From Alphaproteobacteria bacterium (GTDB taxonomy: Bacteria; Pseudomonadota; Alphaproteobacteria; Bin65), in assembly GCA_021776685.1 (NCBI GenBank), contig JAJFFJ010000068.1:1-64000 (forward strand): a stretch of DNA of 64,000 nt. Reading direction: 5' to 3'. Under the pieces are notes generated by a model. It did not search any database, was not told the DNA's origin, and saw only the letters and a list, made by a program, of their open reading frames with translations. A program made the translations under genes and the position numbers. Below are positions 24,202 through 32,568 of this stretch, piece after piece. Numbering within the stretch: position 1 is the stretch's first letter; every line of letters starts with the position of its first letter.

Positions 24202-26270
24202 ATTACCCTCAGGTGAATATTGCCGGCGTCATCCAGCGATGCCTGCCAGCCGGGCGGGACCACGCAGGTGGCGTCATATTCCTCGACGATCAGCGGTCCG
24301 GCGACGGGTTCGACGAGGGCCGCGCGCGATACAACGCGGGCATCCACCTGGCCGGCTGGACCGAAATAGGCTGCGCGCGAACCGGGCGGCCCGCCGTCCG
24401 CCACTGCAATCTTGTCTGGCGTGAATTCCGCAGCAACACGCCCATTCACCCTCAAGGTGACGCACTCGACCTCTTCTGCCTCCGCCTGGTGGCCGTAGGT
24501 GCGCTCGTGTTCGTCGCCAAAGGCTTTTTGCAGACCGTCAAAGTCCGGTGCGCCATCAGACGTTCGCGGCACCGGCACGGTCAACTCATGGGCCTGACCG
24601 GCATAGCGCGTGTCCGCCCGCCATTCGGCGTCGAAGGCGCCGACGCCGTAGCCTTCGTCGGCCATCAGCTGGGCCAATTCTTCTTCCAGTTCCCCGAAAC
24701 GCGCACCCAGATCCGCGGGCGTTGTCTCTGCCAGACGCACCAGGTGCCCCCGGGTAACTTCATGCTCAATACCGGACAGCAACAGGCCATAGGCGCTGTA
24801 GACCCCCGGGTTGGGCGGCACGATCACATGGGTCATTTCCAGCAGCTCGGCGATGGCCGTCGCCACAACAGGTCCGTTGCCGCCAAATGCGAACAGCGCG
24901 AAGTCCCGGGGATCGCGGCCCCGGTAGGTGGAAACCGCTTTGACCGCCCGGACCATTGTTCCACAGGCCACCTGGAAGACACCCCAGGCAGCGTCCAGAG
25001 CTTCCTTTTTCAGGGTCTTGGCAACCTGCTCCATCAGCGCGGCGCGCGCGGCATCGGTATCCAGTTTGAGCCCGCCGCCAACCAGATGGTCCGGGTTCAG
25101 GTATCCGAGGTTCAGCACGGCATCGGTGAATGTCACCTGCTCGCCGCCCTGGCCGTAAGCAACAGGTCCGGGATGGGCACCGGCGCTCTCCGGTCCCACA
25201 TGCACGAGGCCGCCTGCGTCGATGCTGACCAGGCTGCCGCCGCCCGCGCCAATCTCCGAGATGTCGATCACGGGGAGTTTGAGTGCGTAGCCGCCCCCCA
25301 TGATCAGCTTGCTGGAAAGGTTTATGCCGGCGCCAACTTCATAATCCGCCGTACGCGCTACCTCACCGCCCTCCACGATGGAGGCCTTGGCGGTCGTGCC
25401 ACCCATATCGAGGGTGATGCTGTTCACATCCGCTGCCGTCCGCGCCGCGCCGATGACCCCCGCCGCCGGACCGGACTCAACGATATAGGATGGGCGGTCC
25501 GATGCCGCTTCCAGGGTCATGACGCCGCCATCGGACTTCATTATCTGAATGGGCGCATCGACATCGATGGCGCGCAGATGGCCCATGACAGACTCAAAAT
25601 AGTGGCGCAGCGCCGGACCCAGATAAGCGTTGATCACCGTGGTGCTGGTGCGTTCGTATTCCCGGATCACCGGCAGGATATCGCTGGAGCAGGTGATATA
25701 GACCTCGCCATCCAACGTTTCGCGCAGGATCTCAGCCACCCGGTGTTCGTGGTCCGGATTGGCGTAGGCATGGATCAGGCTGATCGCGACGGCGCCAACG
25801 CCGGCTGCGTTGATACGCTCTGCCGCTGTGGTGACGGTTGCTTCGTCCAGCGGCACCCGCACCTCGCCGCGCGGACCCAATCGTTCCGTGACCTCCAGCC
25901 GTAGGCGGCGGGGCACCAGCGGCTCGGGCCGCTGGTATTTGAGCGTATACATTTCCGGAATGCGCAAGCGGCGCATTTCCAGCACATCGCGGAAGCCCTG
26001 GGTGGTAATCAGCGCAGTCTTCGCGCCCTTTTTCTCCAGCACGGTATTGGTGGCCACGGTCGTCGCGTGCACGACCCGGCGGACCGCAGACGCGGCAATG
26101 CCCTGCCCCTCCAGCACCGCGCGCACGCCCGTCGCGATACCCCGGCCATAGTCGTCCGGTGTCGACAGGGTCTTGTGCACAAAAAGCGCACCTTCCGGCC
26201 CGGCCAGCACAATGTCGGTGAATGTGCCGCCGATATCGACGCCAACAGTCCAGTCAGCAGGTTTGCTCAC
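24198..26270 (-). CDS. hyuA: Second hydantoinase A-type subunit (HyuA paralogue)
   Basis: This 690-residue protein starts MSKPADWTVGVDIGGTFTDI. It has GVDIGGTFTDIVL, HATTVATNTVLEKKGAKTALITT, LDMGGTTAKASIVEGG, EIGAGGGSLVSIDA and a C-terminal PPGWQASLDDAGNIHL, typical for the ATPase subunit of hydantoinase/oxoprolinase enzymes. It is the upstream member of a two-gene operon with hyuB; the neighbouring quinone oxidoreductase (46 bp upstream, same strand) may be co-transcribed. The family spans hydantoin, oxoproline and ketone chemistry, so the exact substrate is open. Confidence 0.92.
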   Translation of the reverse strand: MSKPADWTVGVDIGGTFTDIVLAGPEGALFVHKTLSTPDDYGRGIATGVRAVLEGQGIAASAVRRVVHATTVATNTVLEKKGAKTALITTQGFRDVLEMRRLRIPEMYTLKYQRPEPLVPRRLRLEVTERLGPRGEVRVPLDEATVTTAAERINAAGVGAVAISLIHAYANPDHEHRVAEILRETLDGEVYITCSSDILPVIREYERTSTTVINAYLGPALRHYFESVMGHLRAIDVDAPIQIMKSDGGVMTLEAASDRPSYIVESGPAAGVIGAARTAADVNSITLDMGGTTAKASIVEGGEVARTADYEVGAGINLSSKLIMGGGYALKLPVIDISEIGAGGGSLVSIDAGGLVHVGPESAGAHPGPVAYGQGGEQVTFTDAVLNLGYLNPDHLVGGGLKLDTDAARAALMEQVAKTLKKEALDAAWGVFQVACGTMVRAVKAVSTYRGRDPRDFALFAFGGNGPVVATAIAELLEMTHVIVPPNPGVYSAYGLLLSGIEHEVTRGHLVRLAETTPADLGARFGELEEELAQLMADEGYGVGAFDAEWRADTRYAGQAHELTVPVPRTSDGAPDFDGLQKAFGDEHERTYGHQAEAEEVECVTLRVNGRVAAEFTPDKIAVADGGPPGSRAAYFGPAGQVDARVVSRAALVEPVAGPLIVEEYDATCVVPPGWQASLDDAGNIHLRVM

Positions 26271-26315
26271 GCAACTCCCTCCCCGCGCGCAACCAAACCC
26301 GCGAATGAACGGGTG

Positions 26316-27272
26316 TCAAGCAGGCTCGGGGAACCGGTCCGCGCCAGCAACATCGATGACAATTCTTCCGCGGCTCACCTGGCCGGTCGCAAGCTTGTGA
26401 TGGGCCTCGCCGATCTTGCCTATCGGCATGATCTCGCTGATCTGCGGCCGCAGGACACCATCCACCGCCATTTTCACCACGATATCGTGAATCTCCCGCT
26501 CCTCGCGGATCGGACCCAGGATGGTTTCGACACCATATTGGGCGGAGAGGTCTTCAATGTGCTTGGCAAGCAGGTAGACCAGCTTGCCGCCGGGTTTCAG
26601 AACCTCGTAGGACCGGCGGTGCACGTCGCCGCCGATCAGGTCGATCACCACGTCGTAGCGCTCATCGGTGGCGGCGAAATCCTCCACGTCATAGGCGACC
26701 ACATGGTCTGCCCCCAAGGTCTGGCAGTGGTCGCGGTTGCGGCTATTGCAGGTGGTGGTCACCTGCGCCCCCATATGCCGCGCGATCTGAAGCGCCGCGC
26801 CGCCGATGGCACCACCGCCGCCATGGACCAACAGCCGGGTGCCCTGCCCCACCTTGCCTGCTTCGAGACAGATCCAGGCACAGACGCCCGCATGCATTAG
26901 CGCGGCACCCTCGCCAAAGGACATGCCCGGCGGCATCGGCACCACGTCTTTTTCCGGCCGGCAGATAAGTTCCGCGCACGTACCCTGTTCGGTATGAACG
27001 GATACAAAACAGACCGCATCGCCCGGTTTCACCGATGTCACACCGTTGGCCACAGCACGAACCACGCCGGCGCCATCGCGACCGGGCACCTTCGGGAAGG
27101 TGACGGGAAACAGGTGCTTGAGTTCGCCCGACCGCAGGCGGTAGTCGCCCGGGATTACGCTCGCTGCCCTGACGTCGATCAGCACGCCACCATCCCGCAG
27201 TTCCGGGTCCGGCAGCTCACCGATCCGCAAGACATCGGGCTCACCGAAATCCTCGTAGAAAGCGGCTTTCAT
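26316..27272 (-). CDS. NADPH:quinone reductase-like zinc-independent MDR oxidoreductase
   Basis: This 318-residue protein fits medium-chain reductases. The catalytic/GroES-like half opens MKAAFYEDFGEPDVLRIGELP, with PGDYRLRSGELKH and PGRDGAGVVRAV. The Rossmann half carries LLVHGGGGAIGGAALQIARHMGAQV (a slightly unusual GGGGAIGG in place of GAAGGVG). No structural zinc cysteine set is seen, which fits quinone-oxidoreductase and enoyl-reductase types. It lies between the STPK gene and the hyuA2-hyuB2 pair, all on the minus strand, and may be co-transcribed with the latter. Confidence 0.88.
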   Translation of the reverse strand: MKAAFYEDFGEPDVLRIGELPDPELRDGGVLIDVRAASVIPGDYRLRSGELKHLFPVTFPKVPGRDGAGVVRAVANGVTSVKPGDAVCFVSVHTEQGTCAELICRPEKDVVPMPPGMSFGEGAALMHAGVCAWICLEAGKVGQGTRLLVHGGGGAIGGAALQIARHMGAQVTTTCNSRNRDHCQTLGADHVVAYDVEDFAATDERYDVVIDLIGGDVHRRSYEVLKPGGKLVYLLAKHIEDLSAQYGVETILGPIREEREIHDIVVKMAVDGVLRPQISEIMPIGKIGEAHHKLATGQVSRGRIVIDVAGADRFPEPA

Positions 27273-27287
27273 GACCTTATGCGCCGC

Positions 27288-29000
27288 CTAGTAGGCGAGC
27301 GTACCGCGGAAAGCCCCTGCGCGACCGACGGCATTGACCCGGACCTTCTTGGCGGTCGCCGCGCCGGTGTACTTGACGGAGAAGCAACCGACCTTGCCGG
27401 CATTCCAGTCACTGAGTTTGAGGCAGATCGCCTTGCCCTTGGCTGACCATCTCCCGGTCTCGCGCAGGTCGCCGCCATCCCTGTCAGGACGCGAGCTGTA
27501 GGCGACCAGGCCGCCCCCGGTGCGGAACCGGATCAGGGTCGCGAATGTGCGTCCCGGCAGGACAGTTTGCAGCCGGCGCTTGGCGAAGAGCGTGTTGAGT
27601 GCGCCTGCCGCAGGTGCGCTCTTGTTTACGGACCGGACCGCCGACGACATTTTGCGCAGCATGCCGTCCTTCTGCTCCTTGCGCGCGATCTTGCCGAGAA
27701 TTGCATTGGCATCCCGCTTGGCAAGCTCTTCGTCGCTCTTGCCGCCGGAAAACGCGCCAAATCCGACGCCGACCACAACCAGCAAACAGGCCGCCGCGGC
27801 GCCAACCATGACCACTGGCCGTTTCCAGAAGGGCGTTTGGCCACTGGAACTGCCGGTGGCTCCCCCGGCCATTTTGGTTTCCGCGTCATGAACCGACGCC
27901 GTCGCCGCCATTGCGGTGGGTGCTTGGGAGGCAGGATCAGCCGCAGCGACCCCTGCCGTGGCCATTGTGGTTGGTGCGCCTGATGGGTCGTCTGGCATAT
28001 GGGTGGCTGCCATCGCCGGGTCCGCGGAGGCTGACGATACAGGCATGGCTGTCGCTGCGTCGGCTGCGGCCGTCACCGCAATTACCGGCGCAGCTGCGGG
28101 AACCACGGAGCCATCAAGGATGGCCGCAAACTCGGCCACTGACTGGGGTCTGGATTTCTCCAGGATCTGCAATGCCTGGGTAATGGCAGCAAATGTGCCT
28201 GCGGTGTATTCGCCGGCGGCCACAGACTCCGCGGGCGGCAGGGGATCGGCTTCGCCCCGGAAGGCAGCGGACGCCCGCGCTGGCGCCTCAACCGGCCGCT
28301 TACCTGTCACACAACGGTAGAGGATTGCGCCCAATGCGTAGATATCCGTCCACGCGCCCTGGTTCCCCTCGCGCTCATACTGCTCATAAGGCGCATAGCC
28401 TTCGGAGACGATGGCGGTCAGGCTTTGGCTGCGGACTCCCATCGCCTGGCGAGCGGCGCCGAAATCCAGGATTACCGGCGAGCCATCTTCACGCACATAG
28501 ACATTGTCGGGCTTGAGGTCGCGATGCAGAAATCCGGTCTCGTGAACCAATTCCAACGCTTCGAGCACGGGCGGCAGCATCGTGTCGATTTCTTCCTGGG
28601 ACAGAACGCCTTTCGCCCGAAGGACACCGCCCAGGCTGTCGCCGTGCTGGTATTCCATGACCATATAGGCGGTGCCGAAATCCTCGAAGAAACGCAGAAC
28701 CGGCACAATATTGGGATGGCGCAGCTGAATAAGCACCTGCGCTTCCTGCTTGAAGCGGCTCAGGCCCCAGGCAAAGTCGTCCTCCTGGGATTTCGAGACG
28801 GGAACGACCACAGAACTGTCGCCCATGCGCATGGCAAAGGCACTCGGCAGGTATTCCTTGATCGCCACCTCCCGCTCCAGCGAGAGTTCCAGCGCCTTGT
28901 AAGTGATACCAAAGCCACCGGCGCCCAGCACCGAGTCGACCCGATATCCTTCCATCTCCTGCCCGATGGGCAGTGCATTGCGAAATTCTTCGTCCGTCAT
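27288..29000 (-). CDS. Membrane-anchored serine/threonine protein kinase
   Basis: This 570-residue protein is a Hanks-type kinase. Residues 26-31 give GAGGFG, K48 is the ATP lysine (VAIKEY), HRDLKPDN is at 159-166 and DFG is at 179-181. A Pro/Ala/Thr-rich linker of about 100 residues then runs to one membrane helix near 393-413 (VVMVGAAAACLLVVVGVGFGAF). The C-terminal domain, which ends CFSVKYTGAATAKKVRV, looks like an exported sensor, possibly DUF995-like (RETGRWSAKGKAICLKLSDW). It should be periplasmic, opposite the kinase. The minus-strand gene is divergent from the FAD oxidoreductase at 29167. Confidence 0.9.
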   Translation of the reverse strand: MTDEEFRNALPIGQEMEGYRVDSVLGAGGFGITYKALELSLEREVAIKEYLPSAFAMRMGDSSVVVPVSKSQEDDFAWGLSRFKQEAQVLIQLRHPNIVPVLRFFEDFGTAYMVMEYQHGDSLGGVLRAKGVLSQEEIDTMLPPVLEALELVHETGFLHRDLKPDNVYVREDGSPVILDFGAARQAMGVRSQSLTAIVSEGYAPYEQYEREGNQGAWTDIYALGAILYRCVTGKRPVEAPARASAAFRGEADPLPPAESVAAGEYTAGTFAAITQALQILEKSRPQSVAEFAAILDGSVVPAAAPVIAVTAAADAATAMPVSSASADPAMAATHMPDDPSGAPTTMATAGVAAADPASQAPTAMAATASVHDAETKMAGGATGSSSGQTPFWKRPVVMVGAAAACLLVVVGVGFGAFSGGKSDEELAKRDANAILGKIARKEQKDGMLRKMSSAVRSVNKSAPAAGALNTLFAKRRLQTVLPGRTFATLIRFRTGGGLVAYSSRPDRDGGDLRETGRWSAKGKAICLKLSDWNAGKVGCFSVKYTGAATAKKVRVNAVGRAGAFRGTLAY

Positions 29001-29166
29001 GGCTTCCCCTTCGCGTGTCGAACTCTATACGAGCCCGACAGCGGCATTCATTCGCCAATTTCTTGTTTGTTGCCGATGAGGATGCCCGATGATACGCCCA
29101 TGTGCAATTGCGGGCGGCAGCAAATCCACCCAAAACCGTCCATTTATGGAAACCGGAGCCTCCGAA

Positions 29167-30564
29167 ATGCCAGTTTTGCCCGCTGACACTCTTGATACCG
29201 ATGTCCACATACCCGCCTTGATAATTGGCGCCGGGGCCTGTGGGCAGGTGGCTGCGCTGACCCTTCACGATGCCGGTCAACCGGTTTTGCTGATCGAGCG
29301 GGATCCGGTGCCCCAGGGCTCCACAGCATTGTCATCAGGAATGATCCCGGCCTGCGGCACCCAGTTGCAGGCGGAAAAAGGCGTCATCGACCCGGTGGGG
29401 CAAATGCGTGGCGATCTGATCGCCAAGGCAAAGGGCGAGTCCGATCCGGCAATCGTTGAGCGTGTTTGCGAAGTGTCCGGTCCGACCATCGACTGGCTGA
29501 CGGGCGAAAAGGGTATTCCGCTGGAACTGGTGGACAGCTTCACCTACCCCGGCCATTCGGTGCACCGGATGCACGCACCGCCATCCCGTACCGGCGCGGA
29601 ATTGATGGGCGCCTTGACCAACCGCTGCGCTACCGAAGGTATCGACATCCTGACCGACGCCTTTGTGACCGACCTATTCGCAACGGCTGAAAGCGCGATC
29701 ACCGGCGTCCGCATCGCCCGCCCGGATGGAGGCGTGGAAGAGATCGGCTGTGATGCGCTGATCCTCGCCTGCAACGGCTTCGGCGGGAACATCGATATGG
29801 TGCGCCAGTACATCCCGGAAATCGCCGAAGCGATCTATTGCGGCCATGTGGGAAATCAAGGCGACGCGATCCGCTGGGGCGAGACGCTCGGCGCGGCTGC
29901 GGCAGACCTCGGCTCGTTCCAGGGGCACGGCTCAGTTGCACATCAGCACAACATCCTGATCTCCTGGGCCCTGATGATGGAAGGCGGATTCCAGGTGAAC
30001 CGCGACGGCCGGCGCTTCTCCAACGAACATGGCGGCTACTCCGAGCAGGGCAAAATCGTCGCCTCGCAGCCCGACGCCCTCGCCTGGGATATTTACGACA
30101 CCCGCTGTCATGAGCTCGGGCTGGAGTTCGAAGACTATCGGGACGCGGTCGAGGCTGGCGCTGTTATCCAGGCCGATACGATCGAAGGGCTCGCCCGCGA
30201 GCTGGGGTTGCCAAAGGATGCGCTGGAAGCGACCGCAGGCGGCGTTGCCGGATTCGCCCAGGGTCTGGGCCAAGATTCTTTTGGCCGTGATTTTACAAAA
30301 TCGCCACCACTGGCGGCGCCCTATTTCGGGATCAAGGTGTGCGGCGCGCTGTTCCACACCCAGGGCGGGCTGGTGATCGACACGGCCGCGCGGGTTTTGC
30401 GGGAAGATGGCTCGCGCCTGCCCAATCTATTCGCAGGCGGTGGCGCCGCACGCGGCCTTTCAGGCAAAGCCGACTATGGCTATCTCTCCGGCAACGGCCT
30501 GCTGGCGGCTGTCATGCTGGGGCGGATTGCCGGGCAGTCCGCGGCCGCGCTGCTCAACCCCTAA
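29167..30564 (+). CDS. FAD-dependent oxidoreductase (fumarate reductase/KsdD/TcuA-like flavoprotein)
   Basis: The start at 29167 (MPVLPADTLDTDV) is chosen because GGAG lies 9 bp upstream; the longer frames overlap the promoter region. The 465-residue protein begins with FAD-binding PALIIGAGACGQVAALTLHDAG and STALSSGMIPA. It has the succinate dehydrogenase/fumarate reductase flavoprotein fold with an inserted catalytic domain, including FSNEHGGYSEQGK. It ends with the FAD motif YGYLSGNGLLAAVMLGRIAG. It is unlikely to be part of respiratory SDH, since no FeS or membrane subunit is next to it. It may dehydrogenate an organic acid or steroid-like substrate. Confidence 0.85.
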   Translation: MPVLPADTLDTDVHIPALIIGAGACGQVAALTLHDAGQPVLLIERDPVPQGSTALSSGMIPACGTQLQAEKGVIDPVGQMRGDLIAKAKGESDPAIVERVCEVSGPTIDWLTGEKGIPLELVDSFTYPGHSVHRMHAPPSRTGAELMGALTNRCATEGIDILTDAFVTDLFATAESAITGVRIARPDGGVEEIGCDALILACNGFGGNIDMVRQYIPEIAEAIYCGHVGNQGDAIRWGETLGAAAADLGSFQGHGSVAHQHNILISWALMMEGGFQVNRDGRRFSNEHGGYSEQGKIVASQPDALAWDIYDTRCHELGLEFEDYRDAVEAGAVIQADTIEGLARELGLPKDALEATAGGVAGFAQGLGQDSFGRDFTKSPPLAAPYFGIKVCGALFHTQGGLVIDTAARVLREDGSRLPNLFAGGGAARGLSGKADYGYLSGNGLLAAVMLGRIAGQSAAALLNP

Positions 30565-30589
30565 TCCCTACGACATCCCTGCGAGATCG

Positions 30590-31072
30590 CTACGAGGCAA
30601 GTTTTTGCGCATCCTCTTCGTCCAGCGCAGCCATATTCTCGAACAGGCGATCAAGCAAATGTTTGAGCGTGGCCACTTCCTGCTCGCTCAACCCGTCGAG
30701 CGCGATCTCCTCGTATTGGAGGGCAAGCGGAATAATTGCTTCGGTCAGACTGTGACCATCTTTGGTAAGATTGATTGTCACCACCCTGGCATCCGCCCCA
30801 GGCTGACGCGATGGTCGCCGCCGCTCCACCAGCCCGCGCGCTTCCATTGTGGTAAGCAAGCGGGACAGCGTTGAAATCTCGATCGACGTGGTTCCGGAGA
30901 GTTCCCCCACGCGCTGGCCGTCCTGGTGGTGGACGGCCGCCATCACCCGCCACATCTGCAGCGTGATCCCATAGCTGTTGCGGAGGTTCACGCTAAAACT
31001 GTCAGCAATGCGTGTGCCCGACCGGTTCAGCAGGTACGGCAGATAACGCTTGAGATCAAAATCGCGGGACAT
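30590..31072 (-). CDS. MarR-family transcriptional regulator
   Basis: This 160-residue protein is a winged-HTH dimer of the MarR type, with VGELSGTTSIEISTLSRLLTTMEARGLVERRRP as the HTH and wing (residues about 55-90) and long dimerisation helices at both ends. It is the second gene of a two-gene operon, 11 bp after the LLM gene, and the perfect dyad TATTTGCATTTGCAAATA lies upstream of that gene. Classic MarR autoregulation by a small aromatic ligand is likely. Confidence 0.9.
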   Translation of the reverse strand: MSRDFDLKRYLPYLLNRSGTRIADSFSVNLRNSYGITLQMWRVMAAVHHQDGQRVGELSGTTSIEISTLSRLLTTMEARGLVERRRPSRQPGADARVVTINLTKDGHSLTEAIIPLALQYEEIALDGLSEQEVATLKHLLDRLFENMAALDEEDAQKLAS

Positions 31073-31083
31073 GCCCGAAGGCC

Positions 31084-32166
31084 CTATTCAGCAGCGGCGG
31101 CGTAGCGCTGCTTGTGCAGGCCGTCGAAGTTGGGTGCGATTTCTTCCATGAACTGATGCATCTGATCCTTGACCACCTCGTGGGGTTTATTGCCCACGTT
31201 GAAGTAGAGGATGACCTCGTCGATGCCCGCATCCTGTACCTTGCCCAGGGTGTCGGTAATTTCCTGGGGCGAGCCGAGCAGGATCGATTTGTCGGTCAAA
31301 TCGCCCGCTTCCATATTGTCCAGGATATCCACGATCTTCAGCCAATACTGCATGGTCGGCGGCAGGTCCTCGGACTTCTTGGCAAAGGCCGGCAGGCAAC
31401 ATTCCTTGAAATATGAAATCTGCCGTTCACGGCCATAGGTCTCTGCGTCGCCGTCACCGATATGGATGAAATAGCTGCACATTTTGCGGCCCGGCGTAGT
31501 TCCAGCCTTTTCGCATTTTTCCTTGTAGGCCACAGCCGCCTTGTCGAGGCCGCCGTAAATCATGCCGGTCGCAAACGGCGCCCAGATGACATTGAGACCC
31601 TTCTTCGCGGCCATATCCAGGCTGGTTTCAGAGAATGACGCCACATAGAACGGAATCGGCTGTTGCACCGGCAGCGGGGTGATTTCCATCTCCGGAATAT
31701 CGTGAAAATCACTCTTGTGCGACCAGGGGCCGTCTGAGTTCCAGGCCTTCAGAATGATGTCCATGGCGTCGTCGAAATATTCCGCCGACTTCATGAAATC
31801 TGCGCCAAATGGCTTGTATTCACGAGGGTCATAGCCCCGCCCGGCAGCGAAATCCACGCGCCCACCGGACAACAGGTCGAGCGTCGCCCAGGTCTCGGCC
31901 ACGTGCACCGGATGATGGAGCGGCAGTACGGATACAGCTGGCGCCATACGAATATGCTTGGTCTCGGAGATGATGCTCGCCAGAAGCAGATCAGGCCTGC
32001 TGTTCACCCCAAGGGAATCGAAGTGATGCTCGCCGATCCAGGCAGAGTGGTAGCCAAGCTGGTCCGCCAGAATCGCCTGTTCCCGGATCTGCTTGATGAA
32101 CTCGTTGGCGGTGCGGTCTGTGCCGGAATAGTGATTGTCGCTAAGCGTGAAATAGCCGAATTCCAT
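31084..32166 (-). CDS. LLM-class flavin-dependent oxidoreductase (luciferase-like)
   Basis: The ATG at 32166 is chosen, as GAGGGAGG lies 6-13 bp upstream; the frame extends 8 codons further. The 360-residue protein has the bacterial luciferase alpha-fold: MEFGYFTLSDNHY, AILADQLGYHSAWIGEHHF, RIRMAPAVSVLPLHHPVHVAE, GGRVDFAAGRGYDPREY (FMN phosphate region). Such enzymes use FMNH2 and O2 for mono-oxygenation of small molecules or sulfonates. It forms an operon with the MarR regulator and has a MarR-type operator in its leader, so its substrate may be an aromatic-like inducer. Confidence 0.9.
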   Translation of the reverse strand: MEFGYFTLSDNHYSGTDRTANEFIKQIREQAILADQLGYHSAWIGEHHFDSLGVNSRPDLLLASIISETKHIRMAPAVSVLPLHHPVHVAETWATLDLLSGGRVDFAAGRGYDPREYKPFGADFMKSAEYFDDAMDIILKAWNSDGPWSHKSDFHDIPEMEITPLPVQQPIPFYVASFSETSLDMAAKKGLNVIWAPFATGMIYGGLDKAAVAYKEKCEKAGTTPGRKMCSYFIHIGDGDAETYGRERQISYFKECCLPAFAKKSEDLPPTMQYWLKIVDILDNMEAGDLTDKSILLGSPQEITDTLGKVQDAGIDEVILYFNVGNKPHEVVKDQMHQFMEEIAPNFDGLHKQRYAAAAE

Positions 32167-32191
32167 TTTCGCCTCCCTCAGGTCGAGCATT

Positions 32192-32209
32192 TATTTGCAT
32201 TTGCAAATA
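32192..32209. promoter_or_regulatory. MarR-type operator upstream of the LLM-marR operon
   Basis: TATTTGCA-TT-TGCAAATA is a perfect 18-bp inverted repeat, 26 bp upstream of the LLM start. Its size and sequence style (8-bp AT-rich half-sites with TTGC) fit MarR-family sites. Repression of the LLM-marR operon by its own MarR product is inferred. Confidence 0.8.
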
Positions 32210-32289
32210 GATTGCCGAAAGACGATCCGCGAGTCAAGCGTCGCGGTGGGGACCTGTTGACTCGTCCATGTGGGCTCTGATAGCAGCAG

Positions 32290-32475
32290 CGCACCGTAGT
32301 GGTTCCCACATGGGATCAAAAGGGAACACGGACCGGCAACAAAAGATTTTGCCGGAAGCCGTGGCTGCCCCCGCAACTGTACGCGGCGAGCATCGGTCTT
32401 AAGACGCCACTGGGAAAGTCCCGGGAAGGCAAGGCCGGCATGCGACGACCCGCAAGCCAGGAGACCTGCCATTAC
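32290..32475 (+). ncRNA. Cobalamin (B12) riboswitch
   Basis: The leader of btuB holds the cobalamin aptamer signature. GGTTCCC and AGGGAAC flank the P3/P2 region (32301-32328). GCCGTGGCTGCCCCCGCAACTGT is split here as the conserved core at 32357-32380, and CCACTGGGAAAGTCCCGGGAAGG follows. The B12-box ends as AGCCAGGAGACCTGCC (32456-32470). Adenosylcobalamin binding would repress the uptake operon that starts at 32569. Confidence 0.93.
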
Positions 32476-32486
32476 GGGATCACCCA

Positions 32487-32554
32487 CTGTCAGGGCGGGG
32501 TGGCTCCTGACAGACGGAATTCTCCGAAGCGGTGATCGGGTTAAACCTATCACC
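32487..32554 (+). promoter_or_regulatory. Riboswitch expression platform
   Basis: Two hairpins follow the aptamer. CTGTCAGG/CCTGACAG (32487-32494 with 32506-32513) is the first, and GGTGAT/ATCACC (32531-32536 with 32549-32554) the second. The latter sits directly before the CCGGGGAG ribosome-binding site of btuB, so control is more likely translational than by a terminator; no U-run is seen. Confidence 0.6.
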
Positions 32555-32568
32555 CCGGGGAGTCCGTT

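Noticed and set aside
24213-25904. 563-aa plus frame antisense to hyuA2
   Set aside because: A long antisense frame in GC-rich DNA; the minus-strand HyuA has full family motifs.
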